A stretch of DNA of 41,836 nucleotides from Planctomycetota bacterium (GCA_014238855.1 JABAAH010000021.1:1-41836); one strand, 5' to 3'; shown: positions 25,675 to 35,369, counted from the stretch's first letter. Numbers and translations: made by a program. The notes: a model not told the origin generated them from the sequence alone.

Positions 25675-26402
25675 CCGATCTTTCAGAAACTGATTCATCG
25701 CACCAGCCACCGATTTCTTCTTCCAATAACAAATTGTCCGCGGGACACGATCAAGCCGTCGCAATGGACAGCATGTACCATTTCACACGGCATATCTACG
25801 ACCTGACACGACGATATTACCTTCTAGGCAGGGACCAACTGCTCGAGAAGGTCGTGACTGGGCCAGACACAGCAACTCTTGAAGTTGGCTGTGGCACTGC
25901 TCGTAATTTGATCAAGCTTGGTAAACGATCATCCACAGGAGCACTGTACGGTCTTGATGCCTCTCACGAGATGCTTGAAACTGCTACGAGCAGCATCGCG
26001 TCTGCGGCACTGCCGTACAACAATAATCCTCCAATTATGCTTCGGCAAGGCCTAGCTGAGGAGCTTGATGGGGTGAAAATGTTTGGCCGTGAGGAACCAT
26101 TTGACACCATTTTCTTTTCCTATTGTCTCTCTATGGTGCCGACGTGGCCTGGGGCACTCGAGGCGGCTTTTAGAAACTTAAAGCCAGGTGGAAAACTTCT
26201 GATCGTAGACTTCTGGGATCAGGGCGACTTGCCCACTCTTTTTGCCCGAGGACTAAAAAAGTGGCTATCACTTTTCCATGTTCACTACCGGCCAGAACTT
26301 CATAAAGCCATATCCGCCATGTCGGAGCAAAAAGGCTGTACGGTTGATTTCAAATCAATCCACAGTCGGTATGCATATCTTGCCACTGTGACAAAAAACT
26401 AG
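25671..26402 (+). CDS. btaB: Class I SAM methyltransferase, BtaB-like (betaine lipid synthesis)
   Basis: The predicted protein has 243 residues. In known bacteria BtaB N-trimethylates diacylglyceryl-homoserine to DGTS. The SAM-binding motif EVGCGTARNLIKLG is at 71-84, with ALYGLDASHEMLETA (acidic residue after strand 2), FDTIFFSYCLSMVPTW (motif IV) and LKPGGKLLIVDFWD. MYHFTRHIYDLTRRYYLLGRD before the fold matches BtaB/UbiE-like phospholipid methyltransferases. ATGA overlap with btaA and the gene order support the assignment. It converges closely with the gene at 26417, 14 bases away. Confidence 0.88.
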   Translation: MTDLSETDSSHQPPISSSNNKLSAGHDQAVAMDSMYHFTRHIYDLTRRYYLLGRDQLLEKVVTGPDTATLEVGCGTARNLIKLGKRSSTGALYGLDASHEMLETATSSIASAALPYNNNPPIMLRQGLAEELDGVKMFGREEPFDTIFFSYCLSMVPTWPGALEAAFRNLKPGGKLLIVDFWDQGDLPTLFARGLKKWLSLFHVHYRPELHKAISAMSEQKGCTVDFKSIHSRYAYLATVTKN

Positions 26403-26416
26403 CTACACGACCTGTG

Positions 26417-27199
26417 TCAGAACCCAGGGCCGGGGAAAGGCAGTATGAAATACGCCCCAGTCAGTGCAGCTGCCTCCAGAGCGGCGCCCCGAAGACTCAT
26501 TGCTGGGGCGGGTACCGTCCAGGGTGCACAATCACCTGGCCTATAGTAGCCAAGAGGATATACGCACTCCCAAGGTAATTCGACACCCATTTTATACGGA
26601 AGAAATGCAGCCGAGACAAAGAAATGGCCTGCCGAAAGAAAAGGAGCGGCGACTGGATGTGCCGCATGGCCATATCGCTCATAGTTCCACTGTTCAAAAT
26701 AGAGTGGCTTATGACAATATCCAGCTGCTTTCCAGGTCATGGTCGTATTCGCAAACTGACGGGGCTCCCAATCCTCACCCTCAAGCCGACATTCACAGGG
26801 AAAATCATCTCCTGCTACGCCTATGACGTGAATGTCCAGATTAATTGAAGCAAGTGTGTCGGCTCGCAATTTACCAAGTTCTTCCTGACAATCATCTGCA
26901 AGTTCAAGGCAATTACTGGGAATCTCAGAAGACGCGAGCCGAATATCTTTTCCAAGCAGGGAAGACTTATCCGCATCGGTCAACTCAGTCGCTGACTCAT
27001 AGGCTGCATTGCTTTTCGTGAACATGGCGTTACGGACAGCAGACTTTGCGTCTGGTGAAAAATCCTGCCAACCATCTGCTACGGCTGAGCCACTCAGCAT
27101 AATACTCCCGGCCAGTGTCGCCACCAACCAAAGAACAGAACCACAAAGAGTGGCTTTCCTTTTAGTCGTCAGAATCCATCGTATAGTTTGGCGCTTCAT
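26417..27199 (-). CDS. Exported protein of a type seen in planctomycetes, function unknown
   Basis: The predicted protein has 260 residues from the ATG at 27199. A basic N terminus and hydrophobic core ([20 protein letters not shown], then [21 protein letters not shown]) form a signal peptide. The C-terminal part has six cysteines and aromatic motifs: [17 protein letters not shown], then [18 protein letters not shown], then [17 protein letters not shown] associate this pattern with an uncharacterised planctomycete family. The start lies 38 bases inside the end of guaB on the same strand and has no visible ribosome binding site, so translation may be coupled to guaB. Longer frames upstream lie inside guaB and are not plausible. 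Confidence 0.7.
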   Translation of the reverse strand: MKRQTIRWILTTKRKATLCGSVLWLVATLAGSIMLSGSAVADGWQDFSPDAKSAVRNAMFTKSNAAYESATELTDADKSSLLGKDIRLASSEIPSNCLELADDCQEELGKLRADTLASINLDIHVIGVAGDDFPCECRLEGEDWEPRQFANTTMTWKAAGYCHKPLYFEQWNYERYGHAAHPVAAPFLSAGHFFVSAAFLPYKMGVELPWECVYPLGYYRPGDCAPWTVPAPAMSLRGAALEAAALTGAYFILPFPGPGF

Positions 27200-28631
27200 G
27201 TGTGATAGCAATGTCATGGGGATGACTTTCTCGAACAGTTGCAGCAGATACCTGTATAAATCGGGCATCTCGCCGAAGATCTTCAATTGTTTGCGTTCCA
27301 CAATAGCCCATCCCGGCCCGGAGGCCGCCAACGAGCTGGTAAACAAACACGCTCAGAGAACCTTTGAAAGGCACACGACCTTCCACACCCTCCGGAACAA
27401 GTTTGTCCGAACTCCGCCCATCTTGCTTTTGGCGATACCGCTCACTCGAACCCTGAACCATTGCTCCCAACGATCCCATGCCACGGTACGACTTAAAAGT
27501 TCGGCCATGAAAAAGCACAGTCTCACCGGGACTTTCCGCAACACCTGCTAATAAACCACCAACCATGACACAGTTGGCCCCAGCAGCAAGCGCCTTGGTA
27601 ATGTCTCCCGAGTAGCGAATACCTCCATCAGCGATGATCGGAACATCCGTACCAGCTACTTCTTGCGAGGCTTCCCAGACCGCAGAGATCTGTGGAACAC
27701 CAACACCAGAAATAACCCGTGTAGTACAGATCGACCCAGGACCTATCCCAACTTTGATCCCATCTGCACCAGATTTCAAAAGATCGCGACAGCCTTCCCG
27801 GGTTGCCACGTTTCCTGCAATGACCTGGATGTCCCATCTTTTCTTGATTTCCTGGACGGTCTCCATCACGTTGCTCGAATGCCCGTGTGCGGAATCGACA
27901 ACAAGTACGTCAACACCCTTGGAAATAAGGCTTTCTGCCCTCTCAAAATCAAACACACCAACAGCAGCACCGACTCGCAATCGTCCTTGAACGTCTTTAC
28001 AAGCGTTTGGAAAACGATTCAACATGTCGATGTCTTTTATAGTGATGAGGCCGGTAAGCACTCCATTACTGTCAGCCAGCAACAACTTCTCAACCTTATT
28101 TGCCATAAGGATTTTTTCTGCCTCATCAAGCGTCACTGTGCCAGTCGCCGTCACTAGCCCATTCTGAGTCATGATTTCAGCAATTGGAGTGTCCCCGTGT
28201 TCAAGGAACCGAAGATCGCGTTTCGTGATTATCCCAACAAGTTTTTGACCCGACGTTGTGATTGGTATTCCCGAGATATTTGACTGCAACATGACGTCTC
28301 GAGCACGTGCGACAGTTGCTGTTGGCGGCAATGTTACAGGGTCAGCAATAATTCCATTTGCTGTCCTCTTCACTTTGTCAACCTCATCTGCCTGTCTTTC
28401 AATCGACAGATTCTTATGAATGACACCCAATCCACCTTCCTGAGCAAGTGCAATTGCCATCGCGCTTTCAGTCACGGTGTCCATCGGTGAACTCAGAAGA
28501 GGGATGTTCAGCGAAATAGACCGTGTAAGTCGTGTGCTGACATCAACCTCTGACGGCACCACCGCTGAAAACCTTGGAATCAGCAGTACGTCATCAAAAG
28601 TGATACCCGCTTGAACGATTTTCCCTTCCAT
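27162..28631 (-). CDS. guaB: IMP dehydrogenase
   Basis: The predicted protein has 489 residues, a normal length. It oxidises IMP to XMP, the first committed step of GMP synthesis. LTFDDVLL-type opening ([19 protein letters not shown]), two CBS domains inserted at about 95-205 ([12 protein letters not shown] and [11 protein letters not shown]), [10 protein letters not shown], and the loop [18 protein letters not shown] with the catalytic Cys302. The flap [17 protein letters not shown] is near the C terminus. The ATG at 28631 has GGAGAGG 4-10 bases upstream; a further ATG at 28685 would add 18 unlikely residues. guaA, the next enzyme of the pathway, is in this window at 36305 but not adjacent. 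Confidence 0.97.
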   Translation of the reverse strand: MEGKIVQAGITFDDVLLIPRFSAVVPSEVDVSTRLTRSISLNIPLLSSPMDTVTESAMAIALAQEGGLGVIHKNLSIERQADEVDKVKRTANGIIADPVTLPPTATVARARDVMLQSNISGIPITTSGQKLVGIITKRDLRFLEHGDTPIAEIMTQNGLVTATGTVTLDEAEKILMANKVEKLLLADSNGVLTGLITIKDIDMLNRFPNACKDVQGRLRVGAAVGVFDFERAESLISKGVDVLVVDSAHGHSSNVMETVQEIKKRWDIQVIAGNVATREGCRDLLKSGADGIKVGIGPGSICTTRVISGVGVPQISAVWEASQEVAGTDVPIIADGGIRYSGDITKALAAGANCVMVGGLLAGVAESPGETVLFHGRTFKSYRGMGSLGAMVQGSSERYRQKQDGRSSDKLVPEGVEGRVPFKGSLSVFVYQLVGGLRAGMGYCGTQTIEDLRRDARFIQVSAATVRESHPHDIAITHEAPNYTMDSDD

Positions 28632-28995
28632 GAACCTCTCCTGCCTTTGTTGATGTAACTTTTCCAACGGAAATTTAGTGTCCAAACGTCACGATCTATA
28701 CTCACAACAAACACACAATGGGTTGTGCCACCGCTACCAAACTCCACACAACATGGTTTAGCACCCCGTGGGGGGAGTTCGGATTATGCAGGCAACAACG
28801 GAAAACCGGTATTAGTTAAGCACAAAGCAACTATTTAAGCGGCACTGCTGTTCCGGGAACCGACGCGGACAAAAACCATGGCCTACGTTTGAGTAACTGT
28901 TGTCTTCTTCATCTTTCCATCATACACGGCACGTCGAACTCACGTAATCCTTTCTATTTCAACCGCTATAAAGCCAAACATTGCCCCCCTCTGCC
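28632..28995. other. Divergent upstream region of guaB with two possible hairpins
   Basis: The gap holds two inverted repeats on the guaB side: CACAAC (28703-28708) with GTTGTG (28722-28727), and AACTCC (28740-28745) with GGAGTT (28774-28779) enclosing CCCC-GT-GGGG. They may form a leader structure in the guaB mRNA. I see no known riboswitch class and no coding frame before 28996. Confidence 0.35.
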
Positions 28996-29664
28996 ATGCA
29001 CTACGAACAATATATTTCTAACAAGAATTCCTCTACTGATGAAATCGCAAATCCTCTTGCGAGCCCTGATAAAGCAACCTTTGAAGCACACTTAGCAAGA
29101 CGCCGGTACGGCCATTTCACACTTACCGAGGCAATACGACCTGCATGGCAACTTGGTATCGTACCGGAGGCAGGATACCGACATGATTCGTACAGCGACC
29201 CAATGAGTGGTGACAATATGCCGGCTATTGTTGCTGCCGTTTCAAGCGAGAGACTCTTCGATACATTCCTTCAACTCATTGAATCACTCGGTGACACCTG
29301 TGATGTTGTTCTTGAATCATCTCATGAACGAAAAAGTCGCCCACAAGAATATCGGAGAGAGGGTATCGAACGTATTCTCCTGGAAAGTCAACTCTGGAAC
29401 TTCGAGAATCTGCTCCTCAATGATGGCTGCACCAGCATTGCGGTCTTACACTCTGACCAGCCTTTTGAAGTGCAGCTGGACGAGCATAAATTAATCATTG
29501 CGTACGGCCCTGTAATGCATATGTTCGAATCAATACTTTCTGAACGTGGAGTCCCTCAAAAGAAAAACTTGCGGGTCATCTCCCAAGGTGATCACATGCA
29601 CACGTCAACCAATCATTTCATGACACAATTCGAAGATTTCGCTTCCCAACTACATGCTGAATAA
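28996..29664 (+). CDS. Conserved hypothetical protein
   Basis: The predicted protein has 222 residues from the ATG at 28996 (an in-frame TTG at 28981 is possible). It has no signal peptide or membrane helix. Recognisable features are an N-terminal HLARRRYGHFTLTEAIRPAW segment, a helical middle (SSERLFDTFLQLIESLGDTC) and a strand-rich C-terminal half (CTSIAVLHSDQPFEVQLDEH, then LIIAYGPVMHMFESILSE). Alternation of strands and helices suggests a compact alpha/beta fold. I do not recognise the family. The ribosome binding site is not clear. It is flanked by guaB on the other strand and a secreted protein gene on the same strand. Confidence 0.65.
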   Translation: MHYEQYISNKNSSTDEIANPLASPDKATFEAHLARRRYGHFTLTEAIRPAWQLGIVPEAGYRHDSYSDPMSGDNMPAIVAAVSSERLFDTFLQLIESLGDTCDVVLESSHERKSRPQEYRREGIERILLESQLWNFENLLLNDGCTSIAVLHSDQPFEVQLDEHKLIIAYGPVMHMFESILSERGVPQKKNLRVISQGDHMHTSTNHFMTQFEDFASQLHAE

Positions 29665-29863
29665 TTTGGGTCTGTTTGAAATACTCCACAACATCCGTGA
29701 ACAACTCTGGGCATGCACGCGTTCCTTTGAGAGCCCGTCAATGCAGTTGATTTCCACGAAGAAGACCCGTATCCAGCGATAAAATTGGCCTTGAGCCAGA
29801 AGCCCTATTTGACGATTCTTACTTAGCTTTACTTTGAAGTCTAAGTTGGTCCTCAGGTGCTTC

Positions 29864-30652
29864 ATGTTCGTTCATCATTTTCGTGCTGTCATCACATTTG
29901 GTCTAGCACTTATGTGTGTCTGCACTTCCACAGCGACTGCACAACAAACTCTGCCCCCGCCAATTCGGGTCAGTCCATCACTGATGCCGTACGACCCAGC
30001 AAGTCCACTTCCAGCCGGAACCATCATAGAATCAACCGGTCCTGTATACCCAAGCCCTTCCGTCATGCCAGCAAATTCGATACTCATTCCACCACTCGCC
30101 GCTGAGGTCGTTTGGTGTCAACTTGTCAACGCTACTGATGACTTTTTCAAAATACGAAGTGAGCAACGTGTGGTCTTTGCCCAAGGCATTCCGACAGAGG
30201 GCCGTATCACAACATTTCCTCAAACTGGCGCTACGCTTCTTGAACCCTGGCGGGGTGATTCAGTTGGATTTCAGGAGCGTCTTGAAAGCACACTCCAATC
30301 AATCCGTCGCACAGCCTCAATCCGCCTTATTCCGGATCCAGGAGGTTGGCGAGTAGAAGTCGCTGTCCGAAAAGAATTGGAGAATTTACGTAGACCGATG
30401 CACGCTACTGCTGGTGGTGCGACATTCCGAAATGACGATTCACTGTACCGTTACGGCACGCCCCTCCCGGTACTGGGACAACGTGTAGGAGATCAGCCAC
30501 GACCTGTCGCAACACCAACACGAACAGACGGGTGGATACCACTTGGACGCGACGCGTTACTTGAGCGACGAATATTGGACAAGGTCTTGGCTCGACTTGG
30601 TGTTGCACCGGTACCACAGTATCAGCCAACACCAGCCCTGTCCGCAAACTAG
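29864..30652 (+). CDS. Exported protein of unknown function
   Basis: The predicted protein has 262 residues. The ATG at 29864 was chosen because AGGTG lies 6 bases upstream; a TTG at 29834 in frame is less likely. A signal peptide (RAVITFGLALMCVCTSTATA, cleavage before QQTLPPP) is clear. A proline-rich N-terminal part (about 25-80; SPSLMPYDPASPLPAG) precedes a domain about 80-190 that ends with IRLIPDPGGWRVEVAVRKEL. The protein looks like a periplasmic planctomycete protein; I cannot assign a family. It converges with ilvD, 7 bases away. Confidence 0.65.
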   Translation: MFVHHFRAVITFGLALMCVCTSTATAQQTLPPPIRVSPSLMPYDPASPLPAGTIIESTGPVYPSPSVMPANSILIPPLAAEVVWCQLVNATDDFFKIRSEQRVVFAQGIPTEGRITTFPQTGATLLEPWRGDSVGFQERLESTLQSIRRTASIRLIPDPGGWRVEVAVRKELENLRRPMHATAGGATFRNDDSLYRYGTPLPVLGQRVGDQPRPVATPTRTDGWIPLGRDALLERRILDKVLARLGVAPVPQYQPTPALSAN

Positions 30653-30659
30653 TACTGCT

Positions 30660-32339
30660 CTATTCATCAGTTACACATCCTCGCGAGGCGGGGGCTACAC
30701 AACGAATATATTTGGCTAAGATTCCGCGATCAGACTTTGCTGCTGGCTGTTCCCAGCGACTTCTTCGCTCCGCAAAATCGTCGTCACTCACATCAACATG
30801 GATAGTTGCCTTCTCAGCATCCATCGTGACCACATCACCATCTTGGACAAGTGCGATCGGCCCACCCTCGAAGGCCTCAGGCACTACGTGACCAACAATA
30901 AAGCCATGAGATCCACCCGAAAACCTGCCATCCGTGATAAGAGCTACATCCGCACCCAAGCCGGCTCCCATTAACGCTGACGTCGGCGTCAACATTTCTG
31001 GCATTCCAGGCCCACCTTTTGGCCCTTCATAGCGGATAACCACAACGTCTCCACGATGAATGCCACCATTCTCTAATGCAGCCAGCATGTCTTCTTCACT
31101 ATCAAAAACTCTCACTGGTCCTGAGAAGCATGAACCTTCCTTGCCAGTGATTTTGGCAACGGCCGTACCAGGTGCAAGATTGCCGGTGAGGATCGTGATA
31201 TGACCTGTGGGCTTCAATGGATTTTCAACTGGTTGAATAATTTTTTGTCCCTCTGCCAAACCTTTACTTCCAGCCAGATTTTCTGCAAGTGTTTTTCCTG
31301 TCACTGTGAGGCAGTCTCCATCGAGCAGCCCCTTATCAAGCAGGTATTTCATAAGTCCGCTTGTGCCACCAATCGAGTGAAGGTCTTCCTGAACAAACTT
31401 TCCACTCGGCTTCAGATCAGCAAGATAAGGAATCCGCCGAGAGACTGCTTGAAAATCTGAAGGTTCAAGTGACACACCGACACTTCGTGCCATGGCAATC
31501 AGATGTAGCACAGCGTTGGTCGAACCACCAATCGCCATAATAACAACCATCGCGTTCTCAAAAGCTTTTCGGGTCATAATATCTCGAGGCTTGATATCAC
31601 GCTCCAATAGGTGTTTCAATGCGACACCGGCACGGCGGCACTCAGCCAGCTTCGCGGCATCTTCGGCTGGAATCGAGGCACTGTCTGGTAATGCCATTCC
31701 CATAGCTTCAATAGCTGTTGCCATTGTGTTTGCGGTATACATACCTCCACACGCACCAGCACCTGGGCATGAATGACGCACAATATCTGCTCGACGATTG
31801 TCATCAATGCGGCCGGCAACGTACTCACCGTAGCACTGAAAAGCTGAGACAATGTCGAGGGTTGTGCCATCATCGAGATGACCTGGCTTAATCGTACCGC
31901 CATACACCATGAGAGCAGGGCGGTTCAATCGACCCATAGCAATCAAACACCCTGGCATATTCTTGTCACACCCTGGAATCGCCACCAAGCCGTCGTACCA
32001 CTGCGCCTGCATGACCGTTTCAATAGAGTCCGCAATGATGTCTCGTGACGGCAATGAATAGCTCATTCCGTCCGTACCCATCGAAATTCCATCACTTACG
32101 CCGATAGTATTGAACCGCATACCGACGAATCCGGTTTCTAGAACACCCTCCCGCACCGCTGCAGAGAGTTTGTCAAGATGCATATTGCAGGTGTTGCCTT
32201 CGTACCACATGCTCGCAATACCGATCTGCGGCTTATTCAGGTCTTCCGGAGTCAGGCCCGTACCTAGCAGCATTGCCTGGGAGGCGCCCTGCGCTCGTGG
32301 TTGGGTAATTCTTGCACTGTAACGATTTAACTTATTCAT
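30660..32339 (-). CDS. ilvD: Dihydroxy-acid dehydratase
   Basis: The predicted protein has 559 residues, the usual length. It dehydrates 2,3-dihydroxy-isovalerate and -methylvalerate in isoleucine, valine and (via pantoate) CoA synthesis, using an iron-sulfur cluster. Conserved segments are [16 protein letters not shown] with Cys51, the signature [15 protein letters not shown] with Cys124, the second cluster ligand region [28 protein letters not shown], and [20 protein letters not shown] near the C terminus. The ATG has GGAG 7 bases upstream. It is divergent from the HAD phosphatase gene; no other ilv gene is visible. Confidence 0.97.
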   Translation of the reverse strand: MNKLNRYSARITQPRAQGASQAMLLGTGLTPEDLNKPQIGIASMWYEGNTCNMHLDKLSAAVREGVLETGFVGMRFNTIGVSDGISMGTDGMSYSLPSRDIIADSIETVMQAQWYDGLVAIPGCDKNMPGCLIAMGRLNRPALMVYGGTIKPGHLDDGTTLDIVSAFQCYGEYVAGRIDDNRRADIVRHSCPGAGACGGMYTANTMATAIEAMGMALPDSASIPAEDAAKLAECRRAGVALKHLLERDIKPRDIMTRKAFENAMVVIMAIGGSTNAVLHLIAMARSVGVSLEPSDFQAVSRRIPYLADLKPSGKFVQEDLHSIGGTSGLMKYLLDKGLLDGDCLTVTGKTLAENLAGSKGLAEGQKIIQPVENPLKPTGHITILTGNLAPGTAVAKITGKEGSCFSGPVRVFDSEEDMLAALENGGIHRGDVVVIRYEGPKGGPGMPEMLTPTSALMGAGLGADVALITDGRFSGGSHGFIVGHVVPEAFEGGPIALVQDGDVVTMDAEKATIHVDVSDDDFAERRSRWEQPAAKSDRGILAKYIRCVAPASRGCVTDE

Positions 32340-32406
32340 CTAAGGTCTCCAGAAAAGCAGATATGCGAAGAATAGAATTTCTTAGCGAAGGAGAAAAGCC
32401 TTCCTA

Positions 32407-33033
32407 ATGAAGCGGCCACCACAGTTCATCTTTCTAGACGCTGGCAATGTTCTGGTGTCTTTTGATTACGCGAAAGGATTCCGACAAATAGCTGAGGAAA
32501 CCGGAATTTCGTTCTCTCAGGTGGAAGGGTTTTACACAAAAGAGAATCTTCAGCCACAACTTGAAAGTGGTCACCTCAGCTGGCATGAGGTGCACAGCGC
32601 ATTCTGTAACCATTTCTCTTCGGAGATAACCTTAAAGCGTTTTAGTACAGCGGCTGGAAACATCTTCACGCTTAAAGCAGAAATGATACCGGTACTTGCA
32701 GCGCTTCAGCGTAACTGCTTTCGCTTAGGACTTTTATCGAATAGCTGTCAGCCACACTGGGATTATTTATGCAACAGCCGGTACTCACTCCTACCACACG
32801 CGTTTACTACTATTGTGCTCAGCCACGAAGTCTCTGTCGCAAAGCCAGCTAGAGAAATCTATCACTACGCTCAGAAAATAGTGCAAGTATCTGCTGATCA
32901 AATATTTTTCTGTGATGATCTCACTGCCAATGTTGATGCAGCTCGAGCTATAGGCTGGGATGCAGAAATTTTTACTACGGCACGGCAACTTATTCGTGAT
33001 TTAAACGACCGTGGCATTCGTCTTGGGATGTAA
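32407..33033 (+). CDS. HAD-superfamily phosphatase, YihX-like
   Basis: The predicted protein has 208 residues. The HAD motif I is FIFLDAGNVLVSFD with nucleophile Asp11; the second Asp of the usual DxD is Gly13, as in YihX-type proteins. Motif II is LLSNS (Ser111), motif III Lys146 (VAKP), and motif IV FFCDDLTANV (Asp170/171). Between them is a small alpha-helical cap. The substrate is unknown; YihX in E. coli acts on sugar phosphates. GGAG lies 13 bases before the ATG. Its last 44 bases overlap the 3' end of the glutaredoxin-like gene on the other strand. Confidence 0.85.
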   Translation: MKRPPQFIFLDAGNVLVSFDYAKGFRQIAEETGISFSQVEGFYTKENLQPQLESGHLSWHEVHSAFCNHFSSEITLKRFSTAAGNIFTLKAEMIPVLAALQRNCFRLGLLSNSCQPHWDYLCNSRYSLLPHAFTTIVLSHEVSVAKPAREIYHYAQKIVQVSADQIFFCDDLTANVDAARAIGWDAEIFTTARQLIRDLNDRGIRLGM

Positions 33034-33259
33034 GTGCCTGAACCACCCTTGATAGCTCCACCTCTTCAAATTTCCCTTCGAGAACTGCCTTTCCGTCAAC
33101 AAGAAGCACGGGGACCCGGGTTCCATACACCTGCCTATTCTCTTCATCAGAATCTATATCCAAAACAAGGCATCCTGGAAAGTAGCTTCCTAAAAGATCT
33201 TCAGCACGCTCACAGAGATGACAACCCTCTCGGCTAAACAAAACAACTCCTTTTTTCAT
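32990..33259 (-). CDS. Glutaredoxin-like protein (DUF836 type)
   Basis: The predicted protein has 89 residues. The start at 33259 was chosen because AAGGAG lies 5 bases upstream; the frame is open further but without a ribosome binding site. VVLFSREGCHLCERAEDLL carries a CxxC pair (Cys13 and Cys16). YGTRVPVLLVDGK holds the cis-proline region, and a C-terminal helix follows. This is the short glutaredoxin-like family that ends with a V-P-V-L segment. Its function in redox chemistry is plausible but the partner is unknown. It overlaps the HAD gene tail to tail. Confidence 0.8.
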   Translation of the reverse strand: MKKGVVLFSREGCHLCERAEDLLGSYFPGCLVLDIDSDEENRQVYGTRVPVLLVDGKAVLEGKFEEVELSRVVQALTSQDECHGRLNHE

Positions 33260-33329
33260 AACGCTCCTTGGTGCTACAACACCATAAAAATTAGGCCTTC
33301 CACGACTTGCATTCCTGTACTCCATGGAA

Positions 33330-33338
33330 TGCTATGAT
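33330..33338 (+). promoter_or_regulatory. Candidate extended -10 promoter of the kinase gene
   Basis: TGCTATGAT lies 40 bases upstream of the kinase ATG. TTGCAT at 33307-33312 is a possible -35, but the 20-base spacing is too long, so the extended TG would have to carry recognition. Pattern only. Confidence 0.35.
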
Positions 33339-33377
33339 GGTGCTATCCAATAACGTTATACGTATCCATCAATCTAC

Positions 33378-35159
33378 ATGCCAAATCCAATGAGCCAGTC
33401 TGCCTCTACTATCAAGGACTTTGTCGATCTCCTGCGAAAGAGCGGGCTCGCAGAAAAAAAAGCAATTGATAATGTAGTCGCATCTTTAGGCACTCTCGAT
33501 GCGGCTTTGACGAACGATGTAACAGCCGCATTTATTGACGCCAAACTCATTACGACTTGGCATCTGAAACAGCTCCTTAAAGGGAAGCACAAGGGCTTTT
33601 TTCTTGAGCGATACAAATTACTCAATGAATTAGGTAAAGGTGGTATGAGTAGTGTCTATCTTGCCGAGCACACCGGAATGCATCTGCCAGTTGCCATAAA
33701 AGTCCTTCCCGTCAAAAGGGTGGATGAAAAATCATACCTTGACCGATTCAAGCGGGAAGCGAAGGCCTCATTCAAACTTCGGCATAGCCACATTGCCGGC
33801 GCTACCGCCTTCGAACATACTGGCGATCTTTGGTACATCGTTCTTGATTATATTGAAGGTGAAGATCTCCACCAGAAGGTGAAAAAAAGTGGACCTCTCC
33901 CAGTACGGGATGCTGTTGAATATATCCGTCAAGCAGCCTGCGGCCTGCAGTACGCGCACGAAGAGGGATTCGTCCATCGTGACATCAAACCTGCAAATTT
34001 AATGCTGGACAAAAAGGGAACGGTCAAAATACTCGACCTTGGCCTTGCACTTGGTGCCGATGATGATAAAGAAGGTGGACTCACACAACAGCACGGTGAA
34101 AAGGTTCTCGGCACCGCAGACTACCTTGCTCCCGAGCAATCAAAAAATAGTCAATCTGCAGATCCCCGGTCAGATATCTACGCACTCGGCTGCACCCTTT
34201 ATTATCTCATCGTCGGAAGAGCTCCGTTCGCAAAAGGGAGTGTCATTGAGCGAATCAAGGCACATTGGAATGAGCCCGCTCCAAACCCTCTAGATGAACT
34301 TGAACAGCCACCCGCAGACCTTGATTCAGCACTCATTGATCTCTATTTCAGAATGATGGAAAAGCATCCAGATGCAAGACCACAAACCGCGGGTGAGGTT
34401 GCAGGCCAACTCGATGCATGGCTCAACCAGCATTCACAAGACCGACCTCAACCTGCAGGACTACGTCGTCGATCCTCTGATAATCCTGATGGGACCAGCG
34501 ACTCTCTTCCTACGTCACACTCCTCAAGTATCACTGGGCTACGACGGCAACCCACAAAGAAAGCAAAAATTTCTGCGCCCGGCACATCAGGCTCGCTCCG
34601 CCGCGCTCCAGAAGACAAAAACGCTGATTCATCCGATAGTTTCGAAAACCCCGATGACGATGACGACTTCCTCGGAAATTCGGATACAAGTGAGGACGGT
34701 GAGGACGAGGACGAAGAAGATGACTTTCTTTATGAATCCGGTCATAACACTACGGCTACACCAGGTGGAAATCAAACGGACAGCGAAGAGGATGACTTTC
34801 TGGGCATGGCAAGCGGTGTCGCTGCGGGTTCTGCTGCCGCGATACAAGCACAGCAGAATGCTGATGACATCTCTTTCGACGAATGGTGGGGCACGACATT
34901 CTTACGACTCTCCCTGCGTGTCTGGTTCTGGATAGGCATTAGTCTTTTCGTTACATTCGTGCTCACGGTAGTCACCCTTGAAGTCATGAAGGCATATGAG
35001 GCTGGACCCTACAAGAGACAAGGTAATGCTGGGCCAAGTAATAACACAAAGGCTCTGCCTACAGCCACAACAAAGCCCAGTGCAAATCCAAAACAAAAGC
35101 GCAGTGCAGATGCAAAGCAAAAGCCCAATGCAAATGCAAAGCAAAAAAACTCTGGCTAG
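33378..35159 (+). CDS. Hanks-type Ser/Thr protein kinase with a C-terminal membrane helix
   Basis: The predicted protein has 593 residues. An N-terminal helical extension (about 1-75) precedes the kinase domain, about 79-348: glycine loop GKGGMSSVY (87-94), Lys108 (VAIKV), catalytic HRDIKPAN (200-207) and DLG (220-222), the last as in many planctomycete kinases instead of DFG, then GTADYLAPEQ. The domain looks active. A low-complexity tail (about 355-490) contains Ser/Thr/Pro and three repeats of the form [DE]DDFL (near 428, 447 and 471). One membrane helix (about 515-535, FWIGISLFVTFVLTVVTLEV) is followed by a short Lys/Asn/Ala/Gln repeat tail. The helix fixes the kinase on the cytoplasmic side. 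Confidence 0.93.
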   Translation: MPNPMSQSASTIKDFVDLLRKSGLAEKKAIDNVVASLGTLDAALTNDVTAAFIDAKLITTWHLKQLLKGKHKGFFLERYKLLNELGKGGMSSVYLAEHTGMHLPVAIKVLPVKRVDEKSYLDRFKREAKASFKLRHSHIAGATAFEHTGDLWYIVLDYIEGEDLHQKVKKSGPLPVRDAVEYIRQAACGLQYAHEEGFVHRDIKPANLMLDKKGTVKILDLGLALGADDDKEGGLTQQHGEKVLGTADYLAPEQSKNSQSADPRSDIYALGCTLYYLIVGRAPFAKGSVIERIKAHWNEPAPNPLDELEQPPADLDSALIDLYFRMMEKHPDARPQTAGEVAGQLDAWLNQHSQDRPQPAGLRRRSSDNPDGTSDSLPTSHSSSITGLRRQPTKKAKISAPGTSGSLRRAPEDKNADSSDSFENPDDDDDFLGNSDTSEDGEDEDEEDDFLYESGHNTTATPGGNQTDSEEDDFLGMASGVAAGSAAAIQAQQNADDISFDEWWGTTFLRLSLRVWFWIGISLFVTFVLTVVTLEVMKAYEAGPYKRQGNAGPSNNTKALPTATTKPSANPKQKRSADAKQKPNANAKQKNSG

Positions 35160-35164
35160 GGCCT

Positions 35165-35202
35165 ATTCACCGTATCTGCCAGGGTATTCCCTCGAGGTGA
35201 AT
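35165..35202. repeat. Inverted repeat after the kinase stop codon
   Basis: ATTCACC (35165-35171) pairs with GGTGAAT (35196-35202), enclosing GGG/CCC (35182-35184 and 35189-35191). It begins 5 bases after the kinase stop codon. No T-run follows. It is a possible mRNA 3'-end structure. Confidence 0.4.
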
Positions 35203-35300
35203 TCGCCGTTGTTGGGCTACAACATTTTCAGCAGTTCATTCTTGTAAGCTTATTTGCCATACAGCAAGTTCCCACTGAGTTATCACAAATTGGTTACTGC

Positions 35301-35369
35301 CCTCTTCTCTTGCCTCTTCTCTTGCAAGAAAACTGGTACTCAAAGCACTGATCAGAAAGCACTGATCAG
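35301..35369. repeat. Two short tandem duplications
   Basis: CCTCTTCTCTTG occurs twice in tandem (35301-35312 and 35313-35324). AAAGCACTGATCAG occurs twice in tandem (35342-35355 and 35356-35369); the second copy reaches the surE stop codon, and each contains the 8-base palindrome CTGATCAG. These look like recent slippage or duplication events in non-coding sequence between two convergent genes. Confidence 0.75.

Noticed and set aside
28740-28779. Purine riboswitch upstream of guaB
   Set aside because: The hairpins lack the conserved three-way junction and loop sequences of the purine class; only ordinary inverted repeats are visible.
34372-34935. Plus-strand frame of 187 residues within the kinase gene
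   Set aside because: It lies in a different frame of the kinase, which has clear motifs on both sides of this region; the alternative frame shows no domain pattern.
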